Source: Aselliscus stoliczkanus | Taxonomy: Eukaryota > Chordata > Mammalia > Chiroptera > Hipposideridae | Reading direction: 5' to 3' | Assembly: GCA_033961575.1 (NCBI GenBank) | Contig: CM066736.1 | Coordinates: 11,813,501 to 11,877,500 of the forward strand | DNA length: 64,000 nt | In this document: positions 54,150 through 64,000 of the stretch, one piece after another | How the letters are laid out: each line of letters opens with the position of its first letter | Position numbering within the stretch: the stretch's first letter is position 1 | Program-made: the position numbers and the translations under genes | Notes under the pieces: generated by a model | Told to the model about the DNA's origin: nothing | Databases searched by the model: none | What the model saw: only the letters and a program-made list of their open reading frames with translations

Positions 54150-55044
54150 CCAGAAGGCTGGTCTCAGCCAGTCCTTGACCCAGACTTGGAAAAAGCTGCC
54201 TCTGCCCCATGGAATAATCCAGAATCCACAGCCCCCTCTCCAGGCACACACCACTGCACACCCCCTCCCAGCCTCCCTACCCCGCCCCGCCCCACCCCCT
54301 CTGAGCTCACCCAGCCAGCCAGCCTCAATCCTGCCTTCCAGGCTTCATCTGTGCTGTCCAGGCCCGCTGACTTTCCTGCCTCCCACTGATTAGCGACTAA
54401 TCTTATTTTTTGGTTCCCCAACCCATAAATCAGTTACAGGCCAAATATTTACACAGGCCATCATTTCCGACTGGACCAGGGCTCATGACAGCCCTCATTA
54501 TTAAAACGGGTGATTGATTTTGGGCAGAGATTGCATGGGCATGTGGCTGGATGTTTTCTTTTAGGTTTCTTTCTCCTTTTCGTTGCCCGAAGAAAAGGAT
54601 CATTTCCAAGATAAAGTGGCACAGAGGTCTGCTCTCACTGTCCCCCTGGGGCCCAGTGAACAGAAGCAGCCTTCCGCCAGCCCAATAAGTGATGGCCCTG
54701 TGCTGGCTTCTTCCCCCTTCGCTTGACCTCCCCCTGAGCATGGAGTAGACTCACAAGCATCCCCTAAAATCAAAAACCCTGAGGACAGAGGGGGAGGGGT
54801 TGGGAAGGGGAAACAAGGCAGCATCGTTACCCTCAGCCTGTGACACCCGCCCTCCTGGGGATGGTTTGGCCTGACCAGGGTGACCCTGAGCTGATAAGAT
54901 CATCAGGTGGCGAAGCAGGAGGCTGACCTGGCTCTGTCATTACTTCGGAAGTCACCTTGGGCTGAGGCTGGTGTCCTCTCCTGTCAAAAGCAGGGATTTA
55001 CTGAGTGGCCTCTGTCACTTTCTGCTCCACCGTATCTTGGTACA
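54150..55044. other. Unclassified intron; repeat-free block at 54380-54620
   Basis: A C-rich run lies at 54260-54300. The 54380-54620 block is treated under findings. Confidence 0.45.
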
Positions 55045-55262
55045 AATTGTGACCAGTGATGTTCATTGAGCGTTTACGATGTGCCTGGCCTTGTGCTAAG
55101 CATTTTATAGGCATTAACTCATTTTGTTCTTCAAGAAGGGGATTGTCCTCTCTAGGTGAAAAAAAACAGAGAGGGTCAGAAAGGCTAAACAACTTACCAA
55201 GGTCACACAGCATAGACAGAGCGGAGCCATGATTTGAACTTGTCCTGTCTGATTCTGATGCT
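55045..55262 (-). repeat. MIR SINE, antisense
   Basis: GTGCCTGGCCTTGTGCTAAG, CATTAACTCATTTTGTTCTT, CAACTTACCAAGGTCACACA and CATGATTTGAACTTG. Confidence 0.9.
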
Positions 55263-56856
55263 CTCAGTCTTAAAATATATTGCAGCTTCCCTAGGACCTG
55301 TGTCTGCTTGGCACACTTTGGAGACGAAGCACAAAGCACACTATCATTTGAATTGTCACCCCAACATCTCCACATGCATGCATCCAGGGTCGGCATCCTA
55401 AGCAAATGCAGAACTGACCATTACTGGGGTCATAAACCAGCAAAGGGCCTTCTCTCTGCACGTGAGAGGTCAGCTGGAAATATTTACCCAGGGAAACTGT
55501 GAATATTTTGCCACCTATGGAATGCTTCAGAGAAGCTTCCTTTACCCTGGGAAAAAATGAACTGAGAGTCAATCCTTACAGACACGCCTAGAGAGGCGTC
55601 TATTTCAATCTGGTAGTTCTCTGAGAGCCACACTGAAATATGTCCATCACAGCCTGCAAGACAGACATCTACCCTCTGCTGAGAGGCTGGGAAGGACTCA
55701 GACGATACTGGGGCTGGCTAGGTGCCGGGGGTCAGACATGGACCCTCGGTTGCCTCTCAGCTTCCTCACTTGCAAAATGAGGGTTTGGAGCAGGTCATCC
55801 TTAAAAGCTCATCCATCCTCACCGTGGTGCTGCTCCCTTCCCACCAGACTTATCGGCGTGACCTTGAGCAGGGCAGGATCCGTGAGAGGCTTCGAGCGTT
55901 CTTATTTAGACAATGGGATAACCTCTGCAGACCCTCCACCTGCCGCCTGCTTGCATGGGGGCAAATGAGTCAGCATTAACTGAGCACAGGGCACAGTGAA
56001 CTTCAAAAACGAGTGTGATTCCAGCAGTGTGGAATTTCCAATAAGTCGTTTGTGATGGTCCTACAGTGACTCTGAGAAGAAAAGTCTGAAACTCTTTTTC
56101 CATGTGCATGTAGAGAATTATTGCCTGAAATCAGTGTTGTTGGGTTTTCGAACCCAGGCCTTTGACCTTCCTTCAACATTTGCTTCCAGTGGTAACGTGT
56201 TATGATACGAAGTTTGCTCATTTGGGATCAAATAACGTAGAGGGTAGGCCCACTGAGAATTATAACTCAACATGCTCATTCACGTATTTATTCTTGCTCA
56301 TCGGGACTCACATATTGAAATATCTTAGCCAGCGACCTGTCTCACTGCTCTGCAGGGGCCATTTTTTTATGACCATCCAGCATTCTGCCTCCTCCCCCAC
56401 CACACACACACACCCTTTGAAGAATTCTCTCTCCACAATCTTATTGGGGCGTCAACCAGGGGACGGATGCTGTCCTCCCCAAGTCCTCAGGTGCCAAGTC
56501 AGACCAATCAGGTTATCTCTAGAAAACATGAATCTTAATGGAGTGATGCATGATGGAAAAATCTTTGAAGCTCAGTTTATCTACTGCTGGCTCCCCCCAA
56601 AACCTGTCAAGTCATTCCTGCTACTGACAGCCATAAGGTACTCCTTTCCAAGATTTCCTATCGATCCTGAAATTTATCCTGCAATCTTCCATGTGGGTTC
56701 ATTGCCTGCTTAAGCCAGCTAGAGGTGACTTCTGCTGTTTGCAACCAGAGACCCCGAATGCATCCTAAAGGTTTCTAACACTGAATTTCCCTTGGGGGAA
56801 AACAAAAAGTCTACAGCTCGATTTTTCTCTAAGTCCAACTGATATCCTCAACTCCA
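55263..56856. other. Unclassified intron sequence
   Basis: A weak MIR-like piece at 55755-55805 (CAGCTTCCTCACTTGCAAAA). The 183-codon frame at 56162-56713 is unrecognised. Confidence 0.4.
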
Positions 56857-56945
56857 CCGTTTCTCAGATCATTTGGGGTGGGGCCCAGACATCTGCATGT
56901 TAACAAGCTCTGCAAAAATGCCTCCACACTCCTGAGAACCACGGC
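56857..56945 (-). repeat. MER5-like hAT fragment
   Basis: GGGGTGGGGCCCAGACATCT followed by GCATGTTAACAAGCTCTGC and CTCCTGAGAACCACGG is the MER5A half-element with a deletion. Confidence 0.65.
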
Positions 56946-57345
56946 TCTGCCTGCCTGGGAATTCTGCGTCGGTAACACTTGCCTGCAGGTTCGGCCCAGG
57001 CTGACGCTCTGGAACAAAACACCAGTCCCATTGCTAGCATCTTCTCAGGCTTCCCATGGACCAGACTGAGAGTGTAGGCCAGACCAGGGTGGGAGCATGG
57101 CAGAAGAAAGAGGACATGGATACCACCAAAGGACATACGGGGACAGCCACAGGGACACAAGTGCGTATGCCACAAAGGCCATCACCAATGAAAGCGTCGA
57201 AGCCTCAGGGGCCCCCGCCCTCCCCCTGAAAGGTCCACAGTGTGTATGTCAAAACCAAGGCACCCCGGGGACAGCCCCAGTTAGTGGGTCTGTACTGCAG
57301 CATGTAGAGAGAGTAAAGCAGGGGAATGTCTTAATAAGGGGGTGA
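56946..57345. other. Unclassified intron sequence
   Basis: Nothing recognised. Confidence 0.4.
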
Positions 57346-57835
57346 TATAATAAAACAAGGTACATCCACACTTTAGAATACTACGCAGTTGTTAAAAAGA
57401 ATGAGGTGGCTCTGTAGCCAGGGTCAACCAATTTTCCCATAAAGGACCAGACAGGAAATAGTGTGGCGTTTGCCAGCCATACAGTCTCCATCACAACTGC
57501 TCCACTCCGCTATTGAAGCACAAAAGCCATCCTAAGCGATACACAAACATATGGGCACGTGTCCCAATAAAACTTTATTTACAAACACAAGGAGTGGGCC
57601 AGTTTGGCCCGGGAAGGGGGCCATGGTTTGCTGACTACTGCTCTCCATGAGCAAATGTATAAAAACTCTGAGACATGTTGATGTGGGAAGAAAACTAGCT
57701 GCCAACCAACATGTATGTATAGTATGATCTCCTCTATACCAATATAAATATAAACATAAATATGGGTAAATATATTTTCATAATGTTTGAATACATTTCC
57801 TATATTTACCTGTGATGTATTTCAGGTGACAGAAA
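57346..57835 (+). repeat. L1 3' fragment split by a hAT-like repeat
   Basis: GGTACATCCACACTTTAGAA, TACTACGCAGTTGTTAAAAA precede 57417. CAACATGTATGTATAGTATG, ATCTCCTCTATACCAATATA resume after 57650. These are consecutive parts of an old L1 3' end. Confidence 0.65.
57417..57652 (-). repeat. hAT-like TTTATTGGAACACAG repeat, antisense, inside L1
   Basis: CCAGGGTCAACCAATTTTCC, GCCATACAGTCTCCATCACA, CCAATAAAACTTTATTTACA and GGTTTGCTGACTACTG span the whole element. Confidence 0.82.
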
Positions 57836-57949
57836 AAGAGCTGGGAGACTTTCCACTGAGAAAGACAGGGCGGGGGTAAGGGGGTTGGAGGTACTGCCAC
57901 GTGTGTGTGATTATTCTACAGTGATAACGTGTACCATGTGTAATTTGTA

Positions 57950-58062
57950 AGGAAGGAGGGGAAAGGAAGGAAAGAAGATGGGAGAGAGGAAGAGAAGGAG
58001 GGAAGAATGAATGGGGAAAAAAAGTAAAGGGAGAAGGAGGGAGGAAAGGAAGGAAAGTAGGA
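57950..58062. repeat. (GGAA)n-like purine tract
   Basis: About 110 bases of almost only A and G on the plus strand. Confidence 0.93.
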
Positions 58063-58067
58063 AGGCT

Positions 58068-58145
58068 GCGTTCCAATAAAACTTTATTTACAAAAACAGG
58101 CAGTGGGCAACATTTGGCCTATGGGCCAGGTTTCTGACCATTGGT
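58068..58145 (-). repeat. Fragment of the hAT-like TTTATTGGAACACAG repeat
   Basis: GCGTTCCAATAAAACTTTAT, CAGTGGGCAACATTTGGCC and GGTTTCTGACCATTGG. Confidence 0.78.
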
Positions 58146-58154
58146 TAGAATATT

Positions 58155-58275
58155 AACTCCAGGAGAGTGGGGACATGGCGGCTTTGTTAATCACTATGTC
58201 TCTTGTATCTAGAGCACACCCTGATGCACAGGAGAAGCTCAAGAAATAGTTGTTGGAAGAAATGAATAAAAACCA
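58155..58275 (+). repeat. L2 3'-end fragment
   Basis: TCCAGGAGAGTGGGGACATG, TCTCTTGTATCTAGAGCACA and ATAGTTGTTGGAAGAAATGA. Confidence 0.75.
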
Positions 58276-59504
58276 GCCTTTCTCTATTGACCCGGAAAAC
58301 TAACAATTCAGCTATTATCCTACACCCTTAGCTTGAGCATGTATAAAGGGAATTTGGCTGTGTTCCTCAATTAAATGTCTTGAACTAATTGCAGCCAGCA
58401 CACAGGTTAATTAAATGGTAGCGATCTTTAAAAAAAAAAAAATTCAGTTCTCATTCTCACATTATCACATCAAAGGGGTGTCCCTCTGTGGCACTTGGCT
58501 GGCTTAGAAAAAGAGAAACATACAGGGCTGATGGCTTCAGCCTTTGCATCTAGAGGTCTATTTTCCAGTCCCCGCCAGGCATAGATGCTGGTGTGTGGTC
58601 ATGCAGGTTCCCAGATCTGCCGGCAGATGTTTCTATCTCCAAGGAAACTGCATCTCTAAATGCCACACAGTATTTTCCAACCACAGGCAAATGGATTCTG
58701 AGTTGGAGGGAAACCTAGAAACCTCTCCAAAATAGACACAGGGCTGCAGGGGGCCTCCGATGTGGGTGGGCAAAGCAGCAAGGGTGACTTTCCAAAGAAT
58801 CAGGTCGGTGTTTCTGAGGGGATGGGAGGAGACATGGGAAATTGTGCATGTGGGTTTTTTTAAAGCAGAGAGAATATTGCTGCATTTTTGGACACTGTGT
58901 TCCATGGTACCCTGGAATCAAGGGCAGTTGGCATTGCAACTGGCCGACTGGGGGAGTCATGTCAAATCCCAATCTTTAAGTCTTTGGGGAATGACACGAG
59001 CTGGTGTCTTACTGCTGTAAAGAAAGGTGGCAGCAGTGGGCACTGAGTCACTGGCCCTCCCCTTGCCCCTCAGGCACCTGGGACACTGGATAAGAGGCTC
59101 CCCTCTTCCTCTGGAATCTGCAAATGCACCTGCCCTTCGGGTCCTGCTGCCTTCCGTGTGATGTCAGCATCAAGATGAATTATGCATCAGGTGTGGCAGG
59201 CTGGCGGAGACAGGCGGCTGCCCACCAAAGGCCATGCTGGGTGCAAACAGCGCCAACACATCAAGATGTTCCAAAGGCCCCCTCCTGCCCCTGTTCTCCT
59301 CAGCACAGAATCCCTATGCTGTGTGACTGTCTCCATCACTGTCTACAGCATCCATCCCAGGTCTTTTATGGATGCAAAAGCATCTAGGAAGGGAGTATAA
59401 GTCACAGGCCAAGCCATGAGCTGCAAATTAAATCAAGGAGCAGAAATAAGAATCAAGCTAATAAAGCGCTTTGCCATCTGTAGGGGTCTCCCCCTGCTGG
59501 GCAC
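58276..59504. other. Unclassified intron sequence
   Basis: 58280-58430 is AT-rich and repeat-free (see findings). The rest shows nothing recognisable. Confidence 0.45.
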
Positions 59505-59660
59505 TGGGATATACATTTCTGGTACATTACATCCAATCTTCAAGGCCCATGTGGGAAGTAGAGGATCATGCGTCCGTTGTACGGAAGAGGAAACTGAGGC
59601 ACAGAGAGTGGAAGCTGCTTCCTCAAGGGCCCACAGAGGTAGCATTCCACCCAGAACTGG
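59505..59660 (-). repeat. MIR fragment, antisense
   Basis: GGAAGAGGAAACTGAGGCAC, AGAGAGTGGAAGCTGCTTCC and CAAGGGCCCACAGAGGTAGC. Confidence 0.82.
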
Positions 59661-59756
59661 CTAGTTACAAATCTATGCTCCCTCACCTCTGCAGGTTGTC
59701 ACTGGTACAATCAGGCTGGCGGGGCACAAGAGAAGGAGAGATTCCAAATGTGGATC

Positions 59757-60714
59757 AAAAGAGAGCGTGGAACAAAAAGACAACCAACCCAATGAAAAAA
59801 CGGACAAAAGACTTGAGCAGACATCTCTCCAAAGAAGATCCACAAACGGCGGCTAATAAGCACATGAAAAGATGCTCAGCATCATTAGTCTAGGGAAATG
59901 AAAATCAAAACCACTATGAGATACCACCTCACATTCACAGGGTAGCTATTATAAAAATAAAATAAAATAAAGGAAAATAACAAGTGTTGATGAGGATGTG
60001 GAGAAATATGAACCCTCACACATTGCTGGTGGAAGTGTAAAATGGTACAACTGTTGTGGAAAACATTGGTGGTTCTTCGGAAAGTTAAGCAGAATTACCA
60101 TATGACACAGCAACACCACTCCTGAATATATACCTAAAAGAATTAAAACTGGGTGTTCAAACAAATATAAATACATGAATGTTTATAGCATCATTATTCA
60201 CAATAGCTGAAAAAGGTAGAGATAGCCCAAATGTCCATCCCTGGATGGATGGATGGATGGATGGATGGATGGATGGATGGATGGATGGATAAAGGAATTG
60301 TGGTCTATCCATACAATGCAATATTATTCAACCCTAAAAGGTAGAAAATTCTGACACATGCTATAGCATGGATAAACTTGAGGCCGTTTTGTTGAGTGAC
60401 ATAAGGAAGTCACAAAAGGACAGATCTTGTATGATTCTACTTATATGAGGTGGAATCTCAAAGTCATAAAGAAAGAAAGTAGAATGGCAGCTTCCAGGGG
60501 CTGGGTGAGGGGACAATGGGGGGATTACTGTTTCATGGGGACAGTTTCAGTTTGGGAGGATGGAGAAAGTTCTGGAGATGGACAGCAGTGATTGCCACAG
60601 AACAGTGTTAACGTACTTCATGGCTGTACTGAACTGTACACCTAAAAATGGTGAAAATGGCAAACTGGATGTGACATATATATTTTATCACAATTTTCAA
60701 AATGTGTTAGCATG
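59757..60714 (+). repeat. L1 ORF2 end and 3'UTR, about 950 bp
   Basis: CAAAAGACTTGAGCAGACAT, CACATGAAAAGATGCTCAGC, CATATGACACAGCAACACCA, TAGCCCAAATGTCCATCC, CAGCTTCCAGGGGCTGGGTG and GAACTGTACACCTAAAAATG trace the element in order. It is the longest L1 piece here, with a GGAT microsatellite grown inside at 60242-60291. Confidence 0.92.
60242..60291. repeat. (GGAT)n microsatellite inside L1
   Basis: Twelve uninterrupted GGAT units at the point where L1 normally has a single GATGAATGGATAAA-like segment, so it expanded from L1 sequence. Confidence 0.97.
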
Positions 60715-61383
60715 TGGATAATGTACCTTCTGATAATGGAGCGGTGAAACGGGGAGGAGGGTGCTGTGGGGCAAGAGAGAGAGAGAGACACTTGGAGAGG
60801 CTGCTGCTTTTCTCTGATTAGACTGAAAGGCAGGGCTGGGGTACCACTCCCTGAGAGAAGGACGCTGAGCTCGTGGGAGTGAGAGCTGACAGCCAGCAAG
60901 GCGACAGAAGCCACCCGCCCGCTGAGGCTGGTTGCCTTCCACCTTCCCCACCGCTGGTACATCTCTTCTCTAGCTGTGTGCTCTCCACCTGCTCAGATAC
61001 GATTTAATTAGAGGTTCAGGGCTCCCCAAGTACCAAAAGCAAATGCCACGTTTAAGACCATCAGCAGCAAAGGAGCTATAAAACCCAGGCCCGCTGAAGT
61101 ACAGCACAATGCCACCTGCCAGCTGCCACCCTGGGGAGACTGCCAGCCTCCAGCTTGGGCTTCTTTGGGGTCCCACTCCACTCATGATCAACACATTATC
61201 TGGATCGTAAGAAAACCAGTGGACGGTGAACCCCAAATGAGAGTGGAAGGCTCACAAGCACAACTTGTACAAACTTTCAGAAGTCATCATCGTCCTGGAA
61301 TAACCAGAGTTGTCTTTATAGCTAAGTTTGGCAGTGAATGCCAAAAAAAACACACAAAACAAACAAACAAACAAAACCGCAGA
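60715..61383. other. Unclassified intron; (CAAA)n at 61352-61375
   Basis: Nothing else recognised. Confidence 0.45.
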
Positions 61384-61795
61384 TTGGGATCAGCTGAGTG
61401 GCTCAGTTGATTAAGAGCACAAGCTCTGAGCAACAGAGTCGCCAGTTCAATTCCCACATTGGCCAGTGAGCTGCGCCCGAGCTGAGCTGCCGCTGAGCTG
61501 CCAATAGGTGGCAGGATGGCTCAGCTGGTGAGAGCGTGCTCCTAACAACAAGGTTGTCGGTTCAACTCCCGCATGGGATGCTGGGCTATGCCCACCCGCA
61601 ACTAAGATTGAACATGGCACCTTGAGCTGAGCCAACACGAGCTGCCGATAGGCGGTCGGAGACAACTGGACTTGGAGCTGAGCTAGCTGCGCCCTCCACA
61701 GCTAAGATTGAAGGACAACCACTTGTCTGTTGCCCTTCCCCAATTCCCCAACACTGTTCCTCTTCCCCAATTCCCCAATAAAATCTTAAAAAAAG
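61384..61795 (+). mobile_element. Compound SINE: two heads plus the long-form 3' body
   Basis: Head one GATCAGCTGAGTGGCTCAG with GCCAGTTCAATTCCC, head two GGCAGGATGGCTCAGCTGGT with GGTTCAACTCCC, CAACTAAGATTGAACATGGC, then CACTTGTCTGTTGCCCTTCC, two CCCCAATTCCCCAA units and AATAAAATC plus A. The 3' module is shared with the type A long form at 48329. Target duplication imprecise. Confidence 0.92.
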
Positions 61796-62758
61796 AAAAC
61801 ACATATTGGAGTCAGATAAACCTAGAGTTTGCTTCTCCGAACCCTGGATTTCTCTTCCGTAAGAAGGGGTGACTTACATCCCAGCATTGTTACAGGTAGT
61901 ATCTCAAAGTCATCTGGGGTGTGGTCACAGGAGTGGCAATAAAATTCAGACCCTAGCCCAGCAGGTGACCTGCTATTTCTGCGAAGAGGTTGCCTAATCT
62001 CTCTTGTAAAGGGACTGGATTGGGACAGAAAGTACTCCCAAAAGGAGCCTTCTCATTCCAGTCCTCCCTGCAACTAGCTAGTATGCCAACCAATGAGGGA
62101 CGGCAGACACCCAAAGACAGCCATGCCCTCCCCTCGCCACATCCAGGGGACGTCAAGAAAACTCCAAAACTGACCTGGGAAGCCACCTCAGAGCTTCAGC
62201 CTCCACACCTGTAAAAACCATGGCACCTGCCTCCCTGGGTGGCTGGGAGGGTTTCCTGAGGTGGCATGTGTCAAGCTGGGCTTCTCAACCTCTTCCACCT
62301 CATGGCACACACGGAACGTGATACAACTGGTATACCAGAACAGATAGACAAGGGGGCTCCAGCTGTCCCCAGGCCCCCAGGGACAGAGCTGATCAATACT
62401 GGGGGGCACCTTTAACCATTTTGCGGGTCACAGGTGGGAAAGCTCCAGTGAAAAGCACCCAATGGAGACAGCAAATGATGCTGCTCTCCATCCCCCTGAT
62501 GAGGACGCTATGGCAGCCCTTTCTCCTCGGATGCCCATAGACTGGAGCTCTTTGTTTTTAAGTTCAATTTGGTTCAGTTTTGAAATGTTAAAACAGCCTA
62601 GAAAGGTACCTAAGGAAAAATAAGGGGCCCCTCTGTAGGGCTTCTGAGGAGCTGATAACTTTCTGATTTTCAGCCTGAGTGCTGCTTCCACAGGTGTGTT
62701 TATTTGATGAAAATTCAAAGAGCTATACCTTTACCCAGACATTTTAAGTCCCCCCTGA
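61796..62758. other. Unclassified intron; faint MIR-like piece at 61801-61910
   Basis: Nothing clear otherwise. Confidence 0.4.
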
Positions 62759-63206
62759 GATGGGTTGAATTGTGTGGAGTTCCTAAATATGTTGAATTTC
62801 TAACCCTCGGTACATCAGAATATGACCTTATTTGGAAATCGGGTCGTTGCAAATGGAATTAGTTCCATTTACAGGAGGTCATATTTGAGTACGGTGGGTC
62901 CTTAATCCAAGATGACTGGTGTCCTTACAAAAAGAGACACGTTGGACAAGGCTGCACACAGAGGGCAGACGATGTGAAGAGGCACAGGGAAGACGCCCTG
63001 TGAAGATAACAGCGAAGATGGGGGTGACGTTTCTACAGGCCAAGGAATGCCAGCAACCACCAAAAGCTAGGGGCGGGCCTGGAAAAGATTCTCTCCTCAG
63101 AAGGAACCAATCCTGCCCACATCTTCATGTTGGACTTGCAGCCTCCAGAACCATGTGACTAAATTTCTGTTGGCTGAGCCACCCATGTACAGTCCTGGGA
63201 AACTAA
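62759..63206 (+). mobile_element. MLT1-type LTR (MLT1C/D-like)
   Basis: GATGGGTTGAATTGTGTGGA, TATGACCTTATTTGGAAATC, AGATGACTGGTGTCCTTACA, CTACAGGCCAAGGAATGCCA and a GTCCTGGGAAACTAACAG end. Ancient non-coding LTR with decayed sequence. Confidence 0.85.
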
Positions 63207-63589
63207 CAGCCTCTCTGTCCCTTCCTCTACTTTTTCAATCAAGCTCCTGAGAGGTCCCCACTGTTAATGGCTTCTCTCATGTGTCCTCAAAGAGTATTTG
63301 TTTCAATTGCTACATCTGTATTCCCGTCCTAGCTTTGCCCATAGCTCTGCTGTGGATGGTCACACACTCACATGTGGGGTCAGAGCTCCAGGCCCACTTC
63401 ACATAGTGGAGCCTGGTGGGACCTTTGGAGCAGCCCCCACACATAGCTAAGAGCAGCACCCCTACACCCACCTAGCGAAGATCACAATCACCCTCAACAC
63501 AGAAGAGCAATGAGGATGCTACAGAGCAGCTCCCAAATACTGGCTTTCTAGAACATACATAGCCCTGATATCAGGATGCTCAGGAAGAC
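63207..63589. other. Unclassified intron sequence
   Basis: Nothing recognised. Confidence 0.4.
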
Positions 63590-64000
63590 CCTCCTTGACC
63601 ACCCCCATCCCCCCAAAGCTTCCAGTGGTCTCATGTCACATCCTGTCCCCTCACCCACCTTGGTTTTCTCCTAGCATCGCCTGACATATTACTTCTCGTT
63701 TATTAATCTCCTGCCCTGATTGGGGCCATCAGTCTTACCAGCTGCCTCAGGGCCTTTGCACCTATTGTTCCCTTAGATCGAAATATTCTTTCTACAGAAA
63801 TCCAGAGAGCTTATTCCATCATTTCATTCGGTTGTGTGCTCAACAGAGAAGCCATCCCAACTGCCTCATCTACAATGGCAGCCCTGTCCCCAGGACTCTC
63901 TATACCCATACCTTGCCTCTCGTTTTCTTTACAGCCGTTTTCATCACCTGACACTGGACCTATGTATTGGTTTCCATGCCTATTGTCCATCTCCTCTGCC
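63590..64000 (+). repeat. L2 fragment running off the window
   Basis: CAGGGCCTTTGCACCTATTG, TTCCCTTAGATCGAAATATT and CATCATTTCATTCGGTTGTG follow L2. It is truncated by the window edge. Confidence 0.75.

Larger units (their letters stand above)
41105..64000 (-). other. KSR2: KSR2 intron upstream of the exon (partial)
   Basis: Everything above the exon acceptor lies 5' of the exon in transcript direction. It ends at 41105 with a good pyrimidine tract on the minus strand (purine-rich on the plus strand, 41105-41140). The previous exon should end with two bases of a Lys codon and encode a peptide resembling SKSHEFQLGHRVDEAHTPK. I looked for this and did not see it, so the intron is probably longer than 22.9 kb. 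It is filled with L2, MIR, L1, SINE and mariner sequence, annotated separately. Confidence 0.8.

Noticed and set aside
56162..56713. 183-codon plus-strand frame
   Set aside because: No recognisable domain, and the frame is antisense to KSR2. Kept only as unclassified sequence.

Overview
This is mammalian, intron-dominated DNA, most likely from a bat. There are no closely packed genes. Nearly everything readable is interspersed repeat: old L1, L2 and MIR, MLT1 solo LTRs, MER20/MER5-like hAT elements and mariner relics. On top of these lie about nineteen young tRNA-derived SINEs whose heads and bodies look like the VES/Rhin-type SINEs of bats. The three-unit and GCGCCCTCCACAACTAGATT-type bodies point to horseshoe or leaf-nosed bats and their relatives (Rhinolophoidea). 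That placement rests on memory of SINE families, not on a search. I see no Alu, B1/B2, carnivore or ruminant SINEs.

The only coding segment I can support is one internal exon of KSR2 (kinase suppressor of Ras 2, a RAF-MEK-ERK scaffold) on the minus strand at 40920-41104. It has a strong acceptor and a GTAAGT donor, and encodes 61 full codons that match my memory of human KSR2 almost residue for residue. It lies between the Ser/Pro-rich and Cys-rich regions, where KSR2 differs from KSR1. On this reading the whole window lies inside KSR2: 41105-64000 belongs to the upstream intron and 1-40919 to the downstream intron. I looked for the neighbouring KSR2 exons by expected peptide and did not find them.

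Layout. 1-10 kb: antisense L1 3' end carrying a 45-bp mariner miniature, microsatellites, two short SINEs, an MLT1 LTR, a dimeric SINE, a MER20 nested in another repeat, and several sense L1 fragments. 10-18 kb: a repeat-poor AT-rich block, an MLT1 split by an 80-bp mariner MITE, a fold-back mariner split by a SINE, LINE remnants, and a second 82-bp mariner MITE with a SINE inserted at its edge. 18-30 kb: two reversed MLT1 LTRs, long compound SINEs and a triple nest (L1, MER20, SINE). 30-46 kb: MIR/L2-rich intron with the KSR2 exon and, 450 bp beyond its donor, an alternating GC/GT tract. 46-64 kb: L1/L2 pieces, three long compound SINEs, a mariner transposase relic, further hAT repeats, a long L1 3' end and a terminal MLT1 and L2.

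The most interesting non-genic structures are the mariner derivatives. One has two inverted copies of its 3' end and one is only 45 bp long. The modular SINEs, in which different heads share one 3' body, are also notable.
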